Shown piece after piece: positions 22,750 through 32,878 of a stretch of DNA of 64,000 nucleotides. A program made the translations under genes and the position numbers. Positions within the stretch are counted from its first letter, which is position 1. Every line of letters starts with the position of its first letter. The notes below the pieces were generated by a model. That model was not told the origin of the DNA. It made no database searches and saw nothing but the letters and a program-made list of their open reading frames with translations. Where the stretch lies: the NCBI GenBank assembly GCA_018417955.1, contig JACTVC010000018.1, forward strand, positions 248,001 to 312,000, in the 5' to 3' direction. This stretch comes from Laccaria trichodermophora. Its lineage: Eukaryota > Basidiomycota > Agaricomycetes > Agaricales > Hydnangiaceae.

Positions 22750-25420
22750 TGTTTTGATTGAACGACAAGGTCTTCAGCTGCAGGTTTGTGATATAGTCAC
22801 ACGTTTGCGGTTTAATGTTTTCGAGCGATTGCAAGTGTCATCACAAAAGACTGAAATTCAGGCGATTTGTCTTCGTTGCGACGTACATTCCAGGCACTCT
22901 TCCTCTGATTGACTTTCATACAATGGTTGAGGCTTGAAAGTTCTTGTTTTTCATCATTGACATTGCTTGCAATCTTCATGTGGTCTTGGATAATGGTTGA
23001 ATGGCTTCTGTTCTTCACGAGTCAAGGTTGACGCCCTTCATCTCCCGCAGCGCGTTGGTTTCAGTCTGGACAATAATCATGATCATATTTTTGGTCCAAA
23101 AGATTAAAAGAAGGAAAGTCCAAGCACAACTTGGTTAAGTTGACTGAAGTATGCTGGGCCGAACGAAAGGAAATAAAGAGAAGAATGCGGAGAATAACAG
23201 AATGGCAGGGGTGAGAACGTGGACTGTTCCCTCGCCTCCCGTTTCCATGAAAAGCAAGGTAGAGGCAGGGAGACATTGCGGAAAGAGACTGGGCGCTTCA
23301 AGCTACCTGGAGAAATTGACCAGTGTAGGGAGAAGTTGGGGATAAAGTCCTGCTTGTGTGATCCGAAGAGGCTGTGTTAGGTCGAGTCATACATAAGTCT
23401 TGAAAACGCATTCATCGGCGACGTTGAGGTATGTATCATTGTAAACCCAAGCCAAGATCCAAAGTAGGCCAGAGCGAAGCCCTTGAATGGCTGCTCGTTG
23501 GGGCTCTATGTGACGGCGTCTAATTTTTCAGTGCGTGTTTCCTGGAATCGTTAGACAGCTACACCTTTATCCAGTCCTAGATTGAAAACCAGCCATCGCG
23601 AATTGTGGCCTTTGCTGACGTTAAGGGACACAAAATCTTCTGTAGATGAAGGTAAGAGGTAAGTACGAAAAAAACACATGCACACACAGAGGGTTGCCCA
23701 TTTTCAGCGACTTTCCAACAGAACACATTCAGAAAAGTTGGCCCAGGTAAGAATCCTTTCGATGTGAAGATATCTTCCTGATATTACATTCCTCGTAACA
23801 GGTCGTGCCCCGATGTCATTTCATTCCAACTCTCAGGACAATAAAAACACCCTGGCCAGGGAGAGTAGGCTACGCGTTCTTAGCGACAAGAAAGAAGCGC
23901 TTCAACTCGAAAGGGAGGCCCTGGTGTCTAAGCTTGAGAAGCTTGACTACAAAGTTATCCAGGCTCAAGCCGATTATGGAGCCCTCTACAACGAGACGGC
24001 GCCCATTCTAAACCTTCCAATTGAAATACTCTGTCGCATGTTCGAAGCAGCACATAACACGTCTTTCGCTGAGGGGATTCCAAGCAACCCACTCATAGAC
24101 GTCACTATCTCGCATATTTGCAGAAGATGGCGGTCCATAGCGTTGTCCTTTCCGTTACTTTGGTCGACGTTCCGCCATGATGCTTCTAGATTGCCAGAAC
24201 GTATCCCGGTTGATCGACTAGTTGCATATCTGAAACGGTCGGGCTCACGTCTTCTCGACCTCCATTTCGCGTTTGCCGAGTCCGCCTTAGGCGAGGGATC
24301 ACTTGCATTGTTCAATTCCATGCTTGAGAGCACGATACCACACGTTGCGCGTTGGAGGCGATTCTCCCTCTTTTCCGACGGGGGCGTCCTTGCCCTTGCC
24401 CTCTGTGACAGGTTACAACACTTAGAAGCTCCCAACCTTGAATTCTTTACGATGTGTCCTGGCAATACAGAAACTATCGTTTTTGATGGACTCTTTCCTT
24501 CAGTGTTTTTAGGTGGTGCACCAAAGCTTTTCTACCTTCGACTGGATCCAACCTGCCCTTCCAAGTACCTTCCCCCCCTCTCCAACGTCACAGTGCTTCG
24601 GCTCGAGGATTATGGCCTTGATGTCAATGCCTGGGACTACGGCAGTTATAGCACATTCCTCGAAATTCTTGCCCTACCATCATTAACCAGTTTGTCAATT
24701 GTTGGGCAAAGACAGTTCAGCGAGCCTGAATCGCCGCATTCTTCCAAGATTACCATGAATAATCTGAAGCATCTCCGCTATGGCGTCGATGATGACATTC
24801 TTGGCCATTTCCTCCCATTCCTGTTTGCGCCGTTGCTTGAGACGCTGATACTCAGCAACACAGAACTTCCATTGCCACCCAGCCCCTTTCCTAAATTCAT
24901 GCGACCATTTCCCAAGCTACATTCTTTGGAGCTGATCAATTGCATAGACAACGACATTGAGTTCTTCACGTCCTTCGCAGCTCTCACCCCACATATCACC
25001 AACCTCACAATCGTGGACAGTGCATCGTCCGACAGCATATTTGAGTACATGGTGAGGAAGGGAACCACACTTTGGCCGAATGTAAAGGTTCTGACGGGCC
25101 ATTTTCTTTACGAAGACAGTCTCGACGATTACATCAGCTTCGCGAAAATGTTCAAAGAACCAGTAATCATTCGCACCAACGCTTCTTTTGCTACCGACTG
25201 GAGATCTACGGATCCTAAGGATTATGAGCTATTGCAGTCGATCTGTACACTCGAGCAAATGCCTGCCGGGAAGAGGCTAGTTTCGTGGCCGCCGGGCGTC
25301 GATGTTCCAATGGAAAATGATTTCTTCACCATAGAATTCTAAAAGTTACCCACCAACATCTCGAGTATCCTTGTTTTTCTCAGATGTTTTCAATGCCGGG
25401 GATGCGAACAATCAGGTCGA
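22750..25420 (+). repeat. Tandem segmental duplication, unit 1 (upstream DNA plus intact F-box gene)
   Basis: The segment from the CAAGGTCTTCAGCTGCAGG motif (about 22767) through the F-box gene and its 3' flank (AAAAGTTACCCACCAACATC at 25342 to GATGCGAACAAT at 25413) recurs as a second unit at about 25460-29371. Identity runs through non-coding DNA, so this is genomic duplication, not retroposition. Small indels distinguish the units. Confidence 0.85.
23813..25342 (+). CDS. F-box protein with N-terminal coiled coil, intact copy
   Basis: The 509-aa intronless frame starts MSFHSNSQDNKNTLARES. A coiled coil (KEALQLEREALVSKLEKLDYKV, residues 26-50) precedes the F-box (residues about 60-115: APILNLPIEILCRMFEAAH ... 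ISHICRRWRSIALSFPLLWSTF). This coiled-coil plus F-box arrangement is widespread in agaric F-box families. The rest has LRR-like strands (LFYLRLDPTC, NVTVLRLEDYGLD, LPSLTSLSIVG, MNNLKHLRYG, LHSLELINC, ITNLTIVDS). It ends MENDFFTIEF. It should act as an SCF ubiquitin-ligase adaptor; its substrate is unknown. A damaged tandem copy lies downstream. Confidence 0.85.
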   Translation: MSFHSNSQDNKNTLARESRLRVLSDKKEALQLEREALVSKLEKLDYKVIQAQADYGALYNETAPILNLPIEILCRMFEAAHNTSFAEGIPSNPLIDVTISHICRRWRSIALSFPLLWSTFRHDASRLPERIPVDRLVAYLKRSGSRLLDLHFAFAESALGEGSLALFNSMLESTIPHVARWRRFSLFSDGGVLALALCDRLQHLEAPNLEFFTMCPGNTETIVFDGLFPSVFLGGAPKLFYLRLDPTCPSKYLPPLSNVTVLRLEDYGLDVNAWDYGSYSTFLEILALPSLTSLSIVGQRQFSEPESPHSSKITMNNLKHLRYGVDDDILGHFLPFLFAPLLETLILSNTELPLPPSPFPKFMRPFPKLHSLELINCIDNDIEFFTSFAALTPHITNLTIVDSASSDSIFEYMVRKGTTLWPNVKVLTGHFLYEDSLDDYISFAKMFKEPVIIRTNASFATDWRSTDPKDYELLQSICTLEQMPAGKRLVSWPPGVDVPMENDFFTIEF

Positions 25421-26917
25421 TTTCCTAATCCGCCTCCTTCCTGAACGATGCATTTGAGACATACCGATTGGACAACAAGGTCTTCAGCTGCAGGTTTGAG
25501 ATATAGTCACACGTTTGTGGTTTGATGTTTTCGAGCAATTGCAAGTGCCATCTCAAAAGACTTACAAAAGACTGAAGTTCGAGCGATTTGTCTTCATTGC
25601 GACGTACATTCCAGGCACTCTTCCTCTGATTGACTTTCATACAATGGTTGAGGCTTGAAATTTTTGTTTTTCATCATTTATGTTGGTTGCAATCTTCTTG
25701 TGGTCTCCGACGGCGATGATGGTTGAATGGCTTCTGTTATTCATGAGTCAATGTCGACACCCTTCCTCTCCCACAGCGAGTTGGTTTCAGTCTGGACAAT
25801 GATTGATCATATTTTTGGTCCAAAAGATTAGAAGGTACAACGTCCATGCACGACTTGACTGATGTATGCTGGGCCGAACGAAAGGAAATGAAGAGAACAA
25901 TGCGGAGAATAACAGAATGGCAGGATGAATCATGAGAGAACGTGAACCGTTCCGTCGCCTCCCATTTCCATGACGAGCAAGGTAGAGGCGGGGAGACATT
26001 GTGGAAAGAGACTGGGTGGTTCAAACTACCTGGAGAATTGACCAGTGTAGGGGATAAAGTCCTGCTTGTGTGATCCGAAGAGGCTGTGTTGGGTCGAGTC
26101 GTACATAGGTCGCAGACGACTCGTCGTGAGAGGACACATTCATCGGCGACGTTGAAGTATGTAACATTGTAAACCCAACTAAACCCAAGCCAACATCCAA
26201 AGTAGGCCAGAGCGAAGTCCTTGAATGGCTGCTTGTCAGTGGGGCTTTATGTCAGTGCGTGTTTCCTGGAATCATTGGACAGCTACACCTTTATACAGTC
26301 CTAAGATTGAAGACCAGCCATCGCGAATTGTGTGTGGCCTTTGCTGACGTTAAGGGACACAAAAACAGTTCTGTAGATGAAGGTATGTAAGAGGTAAGTG
26401 CGAAATAAACACATGCACACACAGATATTGCTTCATATATCGTGAACAACGGTACGATCTCGCATACTTGCAGAGGATGGTGATCCATCGCGTTGTCCTT
26501 TCCAACACTTTGGTCGACGTTCAGCCATGATACTTCTGAATTTCCAGAACGTATCCCGGTTGATCGACTAGTTACATATCTGGAACGGTCGGGCTCACGT
26601 CTTCTCGACCTCCACTTCGCATTTGCCGAGGGATCACTTGCATTGAAGTTGAACTCCATGCTTGAGAGTACGATACCACATGTTGCCCGTTGGAGGCGAT
26701 TCTCCCTCTTTTCCGACGGGGACGTCCCAATCCTTGCCTTCTATGACAGGTTACAACACTTGGAAGCTCCCAACCTTGAATACTTTACGATGTGTCCTGG
26801 CATTACAGCAAGTATCGTTTTCGATGGACTCCAAGATGGACTCTTTCCTTCAGTGTTTTTAGGTGGTGCACCAAACCTTTTCTACCTTCGACTGGATCCA
26901 ACATGCCCATCCAAGTA

Positions 26918-28526
26918 CACTCCCTAATCAAAAGAAATGTCACACGGTCAATTTCTCCAAGTTCTGCATTTAGCTTAAGAACCGCAAACTTTCGCTGTGA
27001 GATTTTGAACATGAAGCAAGATATACATCCCCAGGGTATGACCAGAAATTTTGATGAAGATAAAATAAAAACTCGCTGAATGGTGAGGACATGATTATCA
27101 CATGTTCCAAAACAGGGTGTATACAAAATGGGATTTCAAAACATAACATGGCAAAGAGCGAGAAATCCGAAGTATTAGAACAAACTAATTAGTAGCATGT
27201 GTTACCACCCTTCGCATCATAAACTGCTCAGACCCTCTGAGGCAAAGATGTGTACAACTTTTCAATAACAGAGACATCGATCCTATACCACTCCTCCTGC
27301 AACACTATCCATAAATCCTCCTCGGAACGTGGTAAAGGTCTGCGTGATCGTATTTGACACTTGAGATGATCCCAAAGGTTCTCGATTATGTTGATATCTG
27401 GGCTATTTGGCAGCCAGGGCAAGAGATCCACATGGTTTTTTAGAAACCATGCCTGAACAACCTTGGCAGTGTGCTTTGGATTGTTGTCCTGCTGGAAATA
27501 GTAGTCACGATAATCCAGATGAAGATCATGGTAAGTACCAAGGACATCATCCTGCAATATCTCACAGTATAACTCCTTGTTAAGGTTTCCTTCAATGCGC
27601 ACAATGTGTCCAACACCTTGCGCCGTAATCATGCCCCACACTGACACTGTAACCTTTCCACCACCGTGCTTCACCTTCTTCTTTGTAAACCGTGGGTCCA
27701 ACCGCTCCCCAGGCTTCCTCCAGCACCACTCTATCCCATCTGAGCCAAAGATGTGGAATATTGATTCATCTGAGAAGTTAACGGCCCTCCAATTCGAAAC
27801 CGTCCATTCGAGGTGTTCTTCAGCCCAGGTCTTTCGCACATGCAGGTTCTTGTGTGAGATGAACAGGACTGTGCGACGAATATGAGCTTCAAGACCTGCA
27901 GCCCTAAGTGTACGCTTGATAGTTTGCACAGAAACGTCTGGGAAGTACACGCACTGCAGGTCTGAAGCATCATGGGCGGTTGTATTTGACAGGTGTCGGA
28001 GAGCAATGTGTATGTCACGAGGTGTCAGCTCATGAGGGCGGCCAGATCGAGGCATAACCTCATAGTAGTTTTCCTTCCCTCCATATCTCTTCACGATCCG
28101 GTAGATTTGGCGGTCGGATAAGTTGTGGTGGCCAGTTAGAGCAGCGCGAATTTCGTCGTTTGAGTACCCTGCCGCTCTCATCGTGCAAATCTTTGCACGT
28201 TTGGTTGGGGTTGTATTTGGAGCCATATATGTTATGAGAATGTAGGGCAAGTCATGCGCAGATGTGGTTTGGGGTTGGGGTGAAGTAGCAGGCAATCTTG
28301 TTGGTCGCGTCGCGTTTAATATCCCACGGTCACGGCACTCTTTAATGCAAAACCTCGACACTGGTGGCAAATACTGCTAGTTACCTTAAATCTCTTTTGG
28401 TACACTTAGTACAGACACAGAACTTCATTCCACAAATTAGAGCCCCAAAAATTTCCCTCTAATTTGGAAAGTACATCTCATTTTTTGTTGAAAAAGTTGT
28501 CGGACATTTCTTTTGATCAGGTAGTG
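26918..28526 (-). mobile_element. Tc1/mariner-type DNA transposon, apparently complete
   Basis: The element is 1,609 bp and flanked by TA on both sides (26916-26917 and 28527-28528). Terminal inverted repeats at 26918-26941 and 28503-28526 share CACT.CCT.ATCAAAAGAAATGTC with two mismatches. The intact F-box paralogue shows the empty site (CCAAG-TA-CC) at the matching position, so both boundaries are certain. It encodes one transposase on the minus strand. Confidence 0.95.
27228..28370 (-). CDS. Tc1-family DDE transposase (DD34E)
   Basis: The open frame is 380 aa from 28370. The likelier start is the internal Met at 28226 (MAPNTTPTKRAKI, 332 aa), the usual Tc1 length. The N-terminus has two helix-turn-helix blocks (AGYSNDEIRAAL...SDRQIYRIVKRYG and ARHL-type with DVSVQTIKRTLRAAGLEA). 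The catalytic triad is visible as FSDESIF (Asp), QQDNNPKHTA (Asp) and PDINIIENLWDHL (Glu), with 34 residues between the second Asp and Glu, which defines DD34E. The WCWRKPGERLDPR block is also typical. It catalyses cut-and-paste transposition at TA sites. No stop codon or frameshift interrupts it, so it may still be active. Confidence 0.93.
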   Translation of the reverse strand: MPPVSRFCIKECRDRGILNATRPTRLPATSPQPQTTSAHDLPYILITYMAPNTTPTKRAKICTMRAAGYSNDEIRAALTGHHNLSDRQIYRIVKRYGGKENYYEVMPRSGRPHELTPRDIHIALRHLSNTTAHDASDLQCVYFPDVSVQTIKRTLRAAGLEAHIRRTVLFISHKNLHVRKTWAEEHLEWTVSNWRAVNFSDESIFHIFGSDGIEWCWRKPGERLDPRFTKKKVKHGGGKVTVSVWGMITAQGVGHIVRIEGNLNKELYCEILQDDVLGTYHDLHLDYRDYYFQQDNNPKHTAKVVQAWFLKNHVDLLPWLPNSPDINIIENLWDHLKCQIRSRRPLPRSEEDLWIVLQEEWYRIDVSVIEKLYTSLPQRV

Positions 28527-29486
28527 TACCTCCCCCCCTTCTCCAATGTCACAGTGCTTCAGCTCGAGGATGATAGCCTTGATTTAAATGATTGGGACTT
28601 GGGGAGTTACAGCACATTCCTCGAAATTCTTGCCCTACCATCGTTAACCAGTTTGTCAATTGTTGGGCGACAGTTCAGCGAGCCTTACTCGCCGCATTCT
28701 TCCAAAATCACCATGAATAATCTAAAACATCTCTGCTATGGCGCCGACAATCACCTTCTTGGCCATTTTCTCCCATTCCTGTTTGCGCCGTTGCTTGAGA
28801 CGCTGATACTCAGCAACACAGAACTTCCATTTCCACCCAGCCCCTTTCCTAAATTTATGCGGCCATTTTCCAAGCTACATTCTTTGGAGCTGATTAATTG
28901 CATAGACAACGACATTGAGTTCTTCATGTCCTTCGCAGCGCTCACCCCAAATATCACGAACCTCACAATCGTGGACAGTGCATCGTCCAACAGCATATTT
29001 GAGTACATGGTGAGGAAGGGAACCACACTTTGGCCGAATGTAAAGGTTCTGACAGGCATTTTGCTCCTCGAAGATAGTCTCGACCATTACATCAGCTTCG
29101 CGGAAATGTTCAAAGACCCAGTAATCATTTGCACTGGCGCTTCTTTTGCTAATGACTGGAGATCTATGGATCCTGAGGGTTATGAGCTATTGCAGTCAGT
29201 CTGTATACTCAAGCAAATGCCTGCCGGGAAGAGGCTAGTTTCGTGGCCGCCAGGTGTCAATGTTCCAGTGGAAAATGATTTCTTCACCATAGAATTCTAA
29301 AAGTTACCCACCAACATCTCGAGTATCCTTGTTTTTCTCAGATGTTTTCAATGCCGGGGATGCGAACAATTAGGTTATCATGTCGTGGTTTGCAATTGGC
29401 TCATTGAGTTCTTGGGAAAGATGGATGTATACACTCCCTCAAGTATTTTTAGAGCGTAAATCATACTCATTGTAAAGTTCTGACTC

Positions 29487-30807
29487 CGGCAGTCTACTGG
29501 TGTTTGTAGCTGCTATTATGTAATAGCAGGTGGCTATGCATATGCTTATGTGATAGCAGGTGGCTATGCTTTTGCTTATGTGATAGCAATAATCTCTCAG
29601 CCTGCTCCTGCAATACTTGCCCTCTCTGCAGTCTTCCACTACATTTTTACATCATATAAAATTGAGATTATACTGAGATTATTACATGAGTATGAGCTAC
29701 CAAGCTTTTATGCATTTTACGATTCAAAAAATTGTTAAATCAGCAACATGAGTTGAAATTGAATTTTGAACTTGCTACTGTGCCATTGTTATCAATTCAG
29801 CAGTCACAGGTCATAGGCCATTTCCAACTACCAAAATGGCATGTGGAGTTATAGCAATTTCTTGTCAACTGCCAAAACAACTGAAAAAATTGTAAAGAAA
29901 TCCCATAGAAATAGGTCTTGGTCTTCTTCGGTTTTAACCAGTTTAAGACCGGTTTTTCGGCCAGTATTTTAAAGTTATGAATTGGTAAATTTATTAACAT
30001 TTTTTGTAGCTTTAAAAAGAGCTCAAGAACGTTAAATTCCATTAAGAATTGGTGTTTCTATAAAAAAAGTCTGGTACATTTACTATTTTTAATGAAAGTT
30101 TACATTTTCAGCTATATCTTTGTCAATTTTGAACCAATTGATATGTGCTTGAGTGAGTTTTGAAGGGTATTTAGTGGGCTACAAAAAACTGGTCCTAACT
30201 GGTCAAAACTGATTCATTTAGACCAGTCTTTTTATGGTCTTGGTCTGGTCTGGTTATGGTCTTTTTCCAGTCACAAGACCAGACTTCCAAACCCTACTTG
30301 TTTAGATGGTTGTATGATTATCTGGGATGGAGATTCTGATGACTTTTAGTTATTTACAAAGCTTATGCATGAGAGAAAAACCAAGATCCAGAGCAAAGCT
30401 GTAATTATATGGAATGGTAATCATGCCAAGGGAAATGGGATGAAACTTTTCATTTTATAGCATCACATGTCATAGTTTCACACATGAAAAACTACTATAA
30501 GTTATCATAAAACTTTCAGAAACAAAATTACAATGCCAGGTTGTAGATATACAAAGAAAGAATCCTATTTGGTCAAAACTCAACATCACATGCACCCCAC
30601 CAAAAAAAAGGGTTAATTACTCCAACCTACATCCTCAAAAGTGCTCCAGAGCTGCCCAGATGTAGGTGGAAATGGAAGAATGGGCTAGTAGTTTATAGCT
30701 CATGTATAGAAGATAAGATAAGATAAGAAATATTCTCTTTTCTTTCGCTTTTTTCCTCTTTTTATTTTATTTATGTAATAGCAGCTACAAACACCAGTAC
30801 CCTGCCG
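29487..30807. mobile_element. Inverted-repeat-bounded non-autonomous element (MITE-like)
   Basis: A 32-bp sequence at 29487-29518 (CGGCAG..TACTGGTGTTTG onward) recurs inverted at 30776-30807 with two mismatches. The ~1.3 kb between is AT-rich without coding frames. It contains a 33-bp tandem motif near the left end (ATAGCAGGTGGCTATGC, 29524-29590) and a region rich in GGTCTGGTCTGGTT-type pyrimidine/purine words (about 29920-30290). No target duplication could be fixed, so the true ends may lie slightly further out. Confidence 0.5.
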
Positions 30808-30879
30808 ACTCCTGAGAGTGCAATTTGCAAAACTTAGGTGACTTGCAAAACTAGGCACGTGATGGCATGCAAGCACATG

Positions 30880-31160
30880 CACACTGGACGGTGGAGGTTA
30901 ACTCTGGTTAACTGCCCTCAAGGCTTGATGAGATAACTCTAGTGTCCTATGAATATAAAAGAGAGGAAGGAAATTTTGATGCAAGGAATCCATGGACATG
31001 GATAACTTGTTTTTGCCTAGGACTTGCCCGACTCACTCAATTCGGATTTTTAGATAGTGATCTAGTAATAATAATATCCGAGAAGACGGGCAAGACCTGA
31101 GTGTCTGGAGAGCTCAATTGTGTGTAGTAACCAACCAGCTATGCCAACCAGAGTGTAAGC
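30880..31160 (+). other. Promoter-like, LTR-like segment of unknown origin
   Basis: It contains GAATATAAAAGAGAGG (TATA-like, near 30951) and a hairpin formed by ACTTGCCCG...CGGAT (31022-31045) and ATCCGAGAAGACGGGCAAG (31076-31094). This could be a solo LTR or the 3' terminal region of the Ngaro-like element upstream on the minus strand. There is no second copy in the window to decide. Confidence 0.25.
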
Positions 31161-31344
31161 TCACAACGAGCAGGTTGGTTCAGAGGCAAGATGAACTACC
31201 CAAATTGAGCAGCACTCTGGAGAAAACTTTTTGCAGATGTAAATACAAAGATAATACCCATGAGTTACAGAGAGAGGTTCCCAACAGATGCGGCTGGAAA
31301 CCAGAGGAAGTGTAAATACAATTGAGTAAGCTACAATGAATAAG

Positions 31345-32782
31345 TTACAGAGAAAGGTTCCCATCAGATGCGACAATGAGTGCAGGTGGAATTTTGTTTT
31401 GAATACGGAAAAGTTTGAATGTGGCAGCCAATGAGTCAATGTGGGACTTGTTGTATGGTTTTGAAGTGTTCATTGGAAGAATTTCTTCCATGTGATGCCA
31501 GTAGAGCAGGAAGGCGAGAGAGGTCCAGCCACCTGTAGTGGCAACAATCTCTAGTGGTACACCAGCAAGGAGGAGTTTGACGGCGCCCCCTATACGGAAG
31601 CTGTGACCAAGAATATGTGCAAGCATAGCCGATGACCAGATGTGGTTGCAAAAGTTAAGAAATTCGTGCTTCAGGAGAATCTTAGATTGAGAAGAGGCAG
31701 TTTTATAGGCGAAGAGAGGGGTGGATTGATCTGAAGATGAGTTGACTGTGAGATGGTTCTTCAAAGCCATGACAGGGCAGAGAGTATCATTGCGTGTGGT
31801 GAGAATAACAGAGGCACCCTATTCCTTTGTTGTTTTCGTCCAGGGAATATGGAAACATGTGGAAGACGAACCATCACGTAGCTTTCGAAATGTAATTCTG
31901 GAAACAGATGAGACAGATCAAAGAAGAAGAGGAGATAGCGCACATGATGGAGCAAAGCACATTATATTTTTCATCGAAAGCGGCAGCAGTGGTGACTGTA
32001 AGTTCACCTAGTTGGCGACAGCCAAAGAAAGCGCATAAAGCAAGAGCCCATACAGCAGCATGGAGAGGAGTAGAGAGGGTGAGGGAATGTTGAAGAGCAA
32101 GTAAATGTTCAATGGAAACAGGAGCCCAAAGGGGGTGTTTGTGTTTAGAACCTTCTTTATTTGCTGAGATATGTGCCAAATGAACCCATTCATCATCGCC
32201 AAACCAAGGTGCATGATTAACGGTATGCCATGCACGAATACTGGAGAGCCAGGAATGGATAGTGTTCCCAGACTGCTTGCCTTTGTGTTCCCCAATGAAA
32301 GCACAAAGGAGAGGGTAAGAAGCAGGCATTCGAGCTTCTTTGTCAGTTCCCCACACATCACAAAATTGAGTAAACCGCAGTGTACCTGCAGCATAGGTGC
32401 TTTTGGTGTCTGGTGCATATGCACCATGGATAGACATCATCGCGCATTCAACTAGCAGGGGGGGAAGTGATGCAAGTAAATGCTGTCTATGACGAGCGGC
32501 ATGCAGAGTATCCCAAACAAACAGGCAATCAGCGGCTGGGACATGAGGGTGTAAAGCGTTTTGAGTAATCTGGCATCCAGGCTGAGGTTTTCGTGGTTTG
32601 ATAGTACAAGATGAGGAGGCAGGGAAAGGAGGTTGTTGGATTGGAATAGATGGGGGAGGGATTGGAGTAGATGGGTTAAGAGGAGGAGATGAATTGAGAG
32701 GTGCAGTCGCAGGAGTCTTGAAAGGATGGAGGAAGCTTTGACGACATGTGGGGCGTGGAGGAACATATGGTGAACCACCCAC
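31345..32782 (-). pseudogene. Tyrosine recombinase of the Ngaro-like element, nonsense-mutated
   Basis: The N-terminal half (32782-31874) has a Pro-rich leader and SAM-like helices (STYAAGTLRFTQFCDVWG). The first catalytic Arg is in ALCAFFGCRQLGELTV. An intron-like gap around 31878-31930 leads to FRKLRDGSSSTCFHIPWTKTTKE. A TAG stop at 31821-31819 follows, where relatives of this type would have KEQG (CAG to TAG), and the frame continues GASVILTTRNDTLCPV. The C-terminal half carries HSFRIGGAVKLLLAGVP (H-x-x-R), ATTGGWTS and the nucleophile Tyr in FLLYWHHMEE. The enzyme would integrate a circular DNA intermediate without target duplication. The nonsense codon makes it inactive unless suppressed. 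Confidence 0.75.
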
Positions 32783-32878
32783 AGTTGCCTCGACGACACG
32801 AGTTGCCGGTTTGAAAGGATAATCTAACCTGAAAGAGATAAAGGAGTTAGAATAACGAGAGAGGACAAGAAGACTAAC

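Larger units (their letters stand above)
26450..29300 (+). pseudogene. Disrupted second copy of the F-box gene
   Basis: The left piece (26493-26927) reads WSTFSHDTSEFPERIPVDRL and continues through VFLGGAPNLFYLRLDPTCPSKY. The right piece (28527-29300) reads LPPFSNVTVLQLEDDSLDL and continues to VENDFFTIEF. Between them sits a Tc1-type transposon inserted at a TA within the codons matching Lys-Tyr of the intact copy. The N-terminal coiled coil and F-box are missing: the sequence jumps from upstream DNA (ACACACAGA near 26424) to the codons for SHTCRGW-like sequence. Without an F-box or a start it cannot act as an SCF adaptor. Both fragments remain largely open, so the damage is recent. Confidence 0.85.
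25460..29371 (+). repeat. Tandem segmental duplication, unit 2 (with internal deletion and transposon insertion)
   Basis: This is the second copy of 22750-25420. It lacks the part corresponding to about 23690-24100, including the start and F-box. It is lengthened by a 1.6-kb Tc1-type element at 26918-28526. The 3' flank is retained up to GATGCGAACAAT near 29371. Confidence 0.8.
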
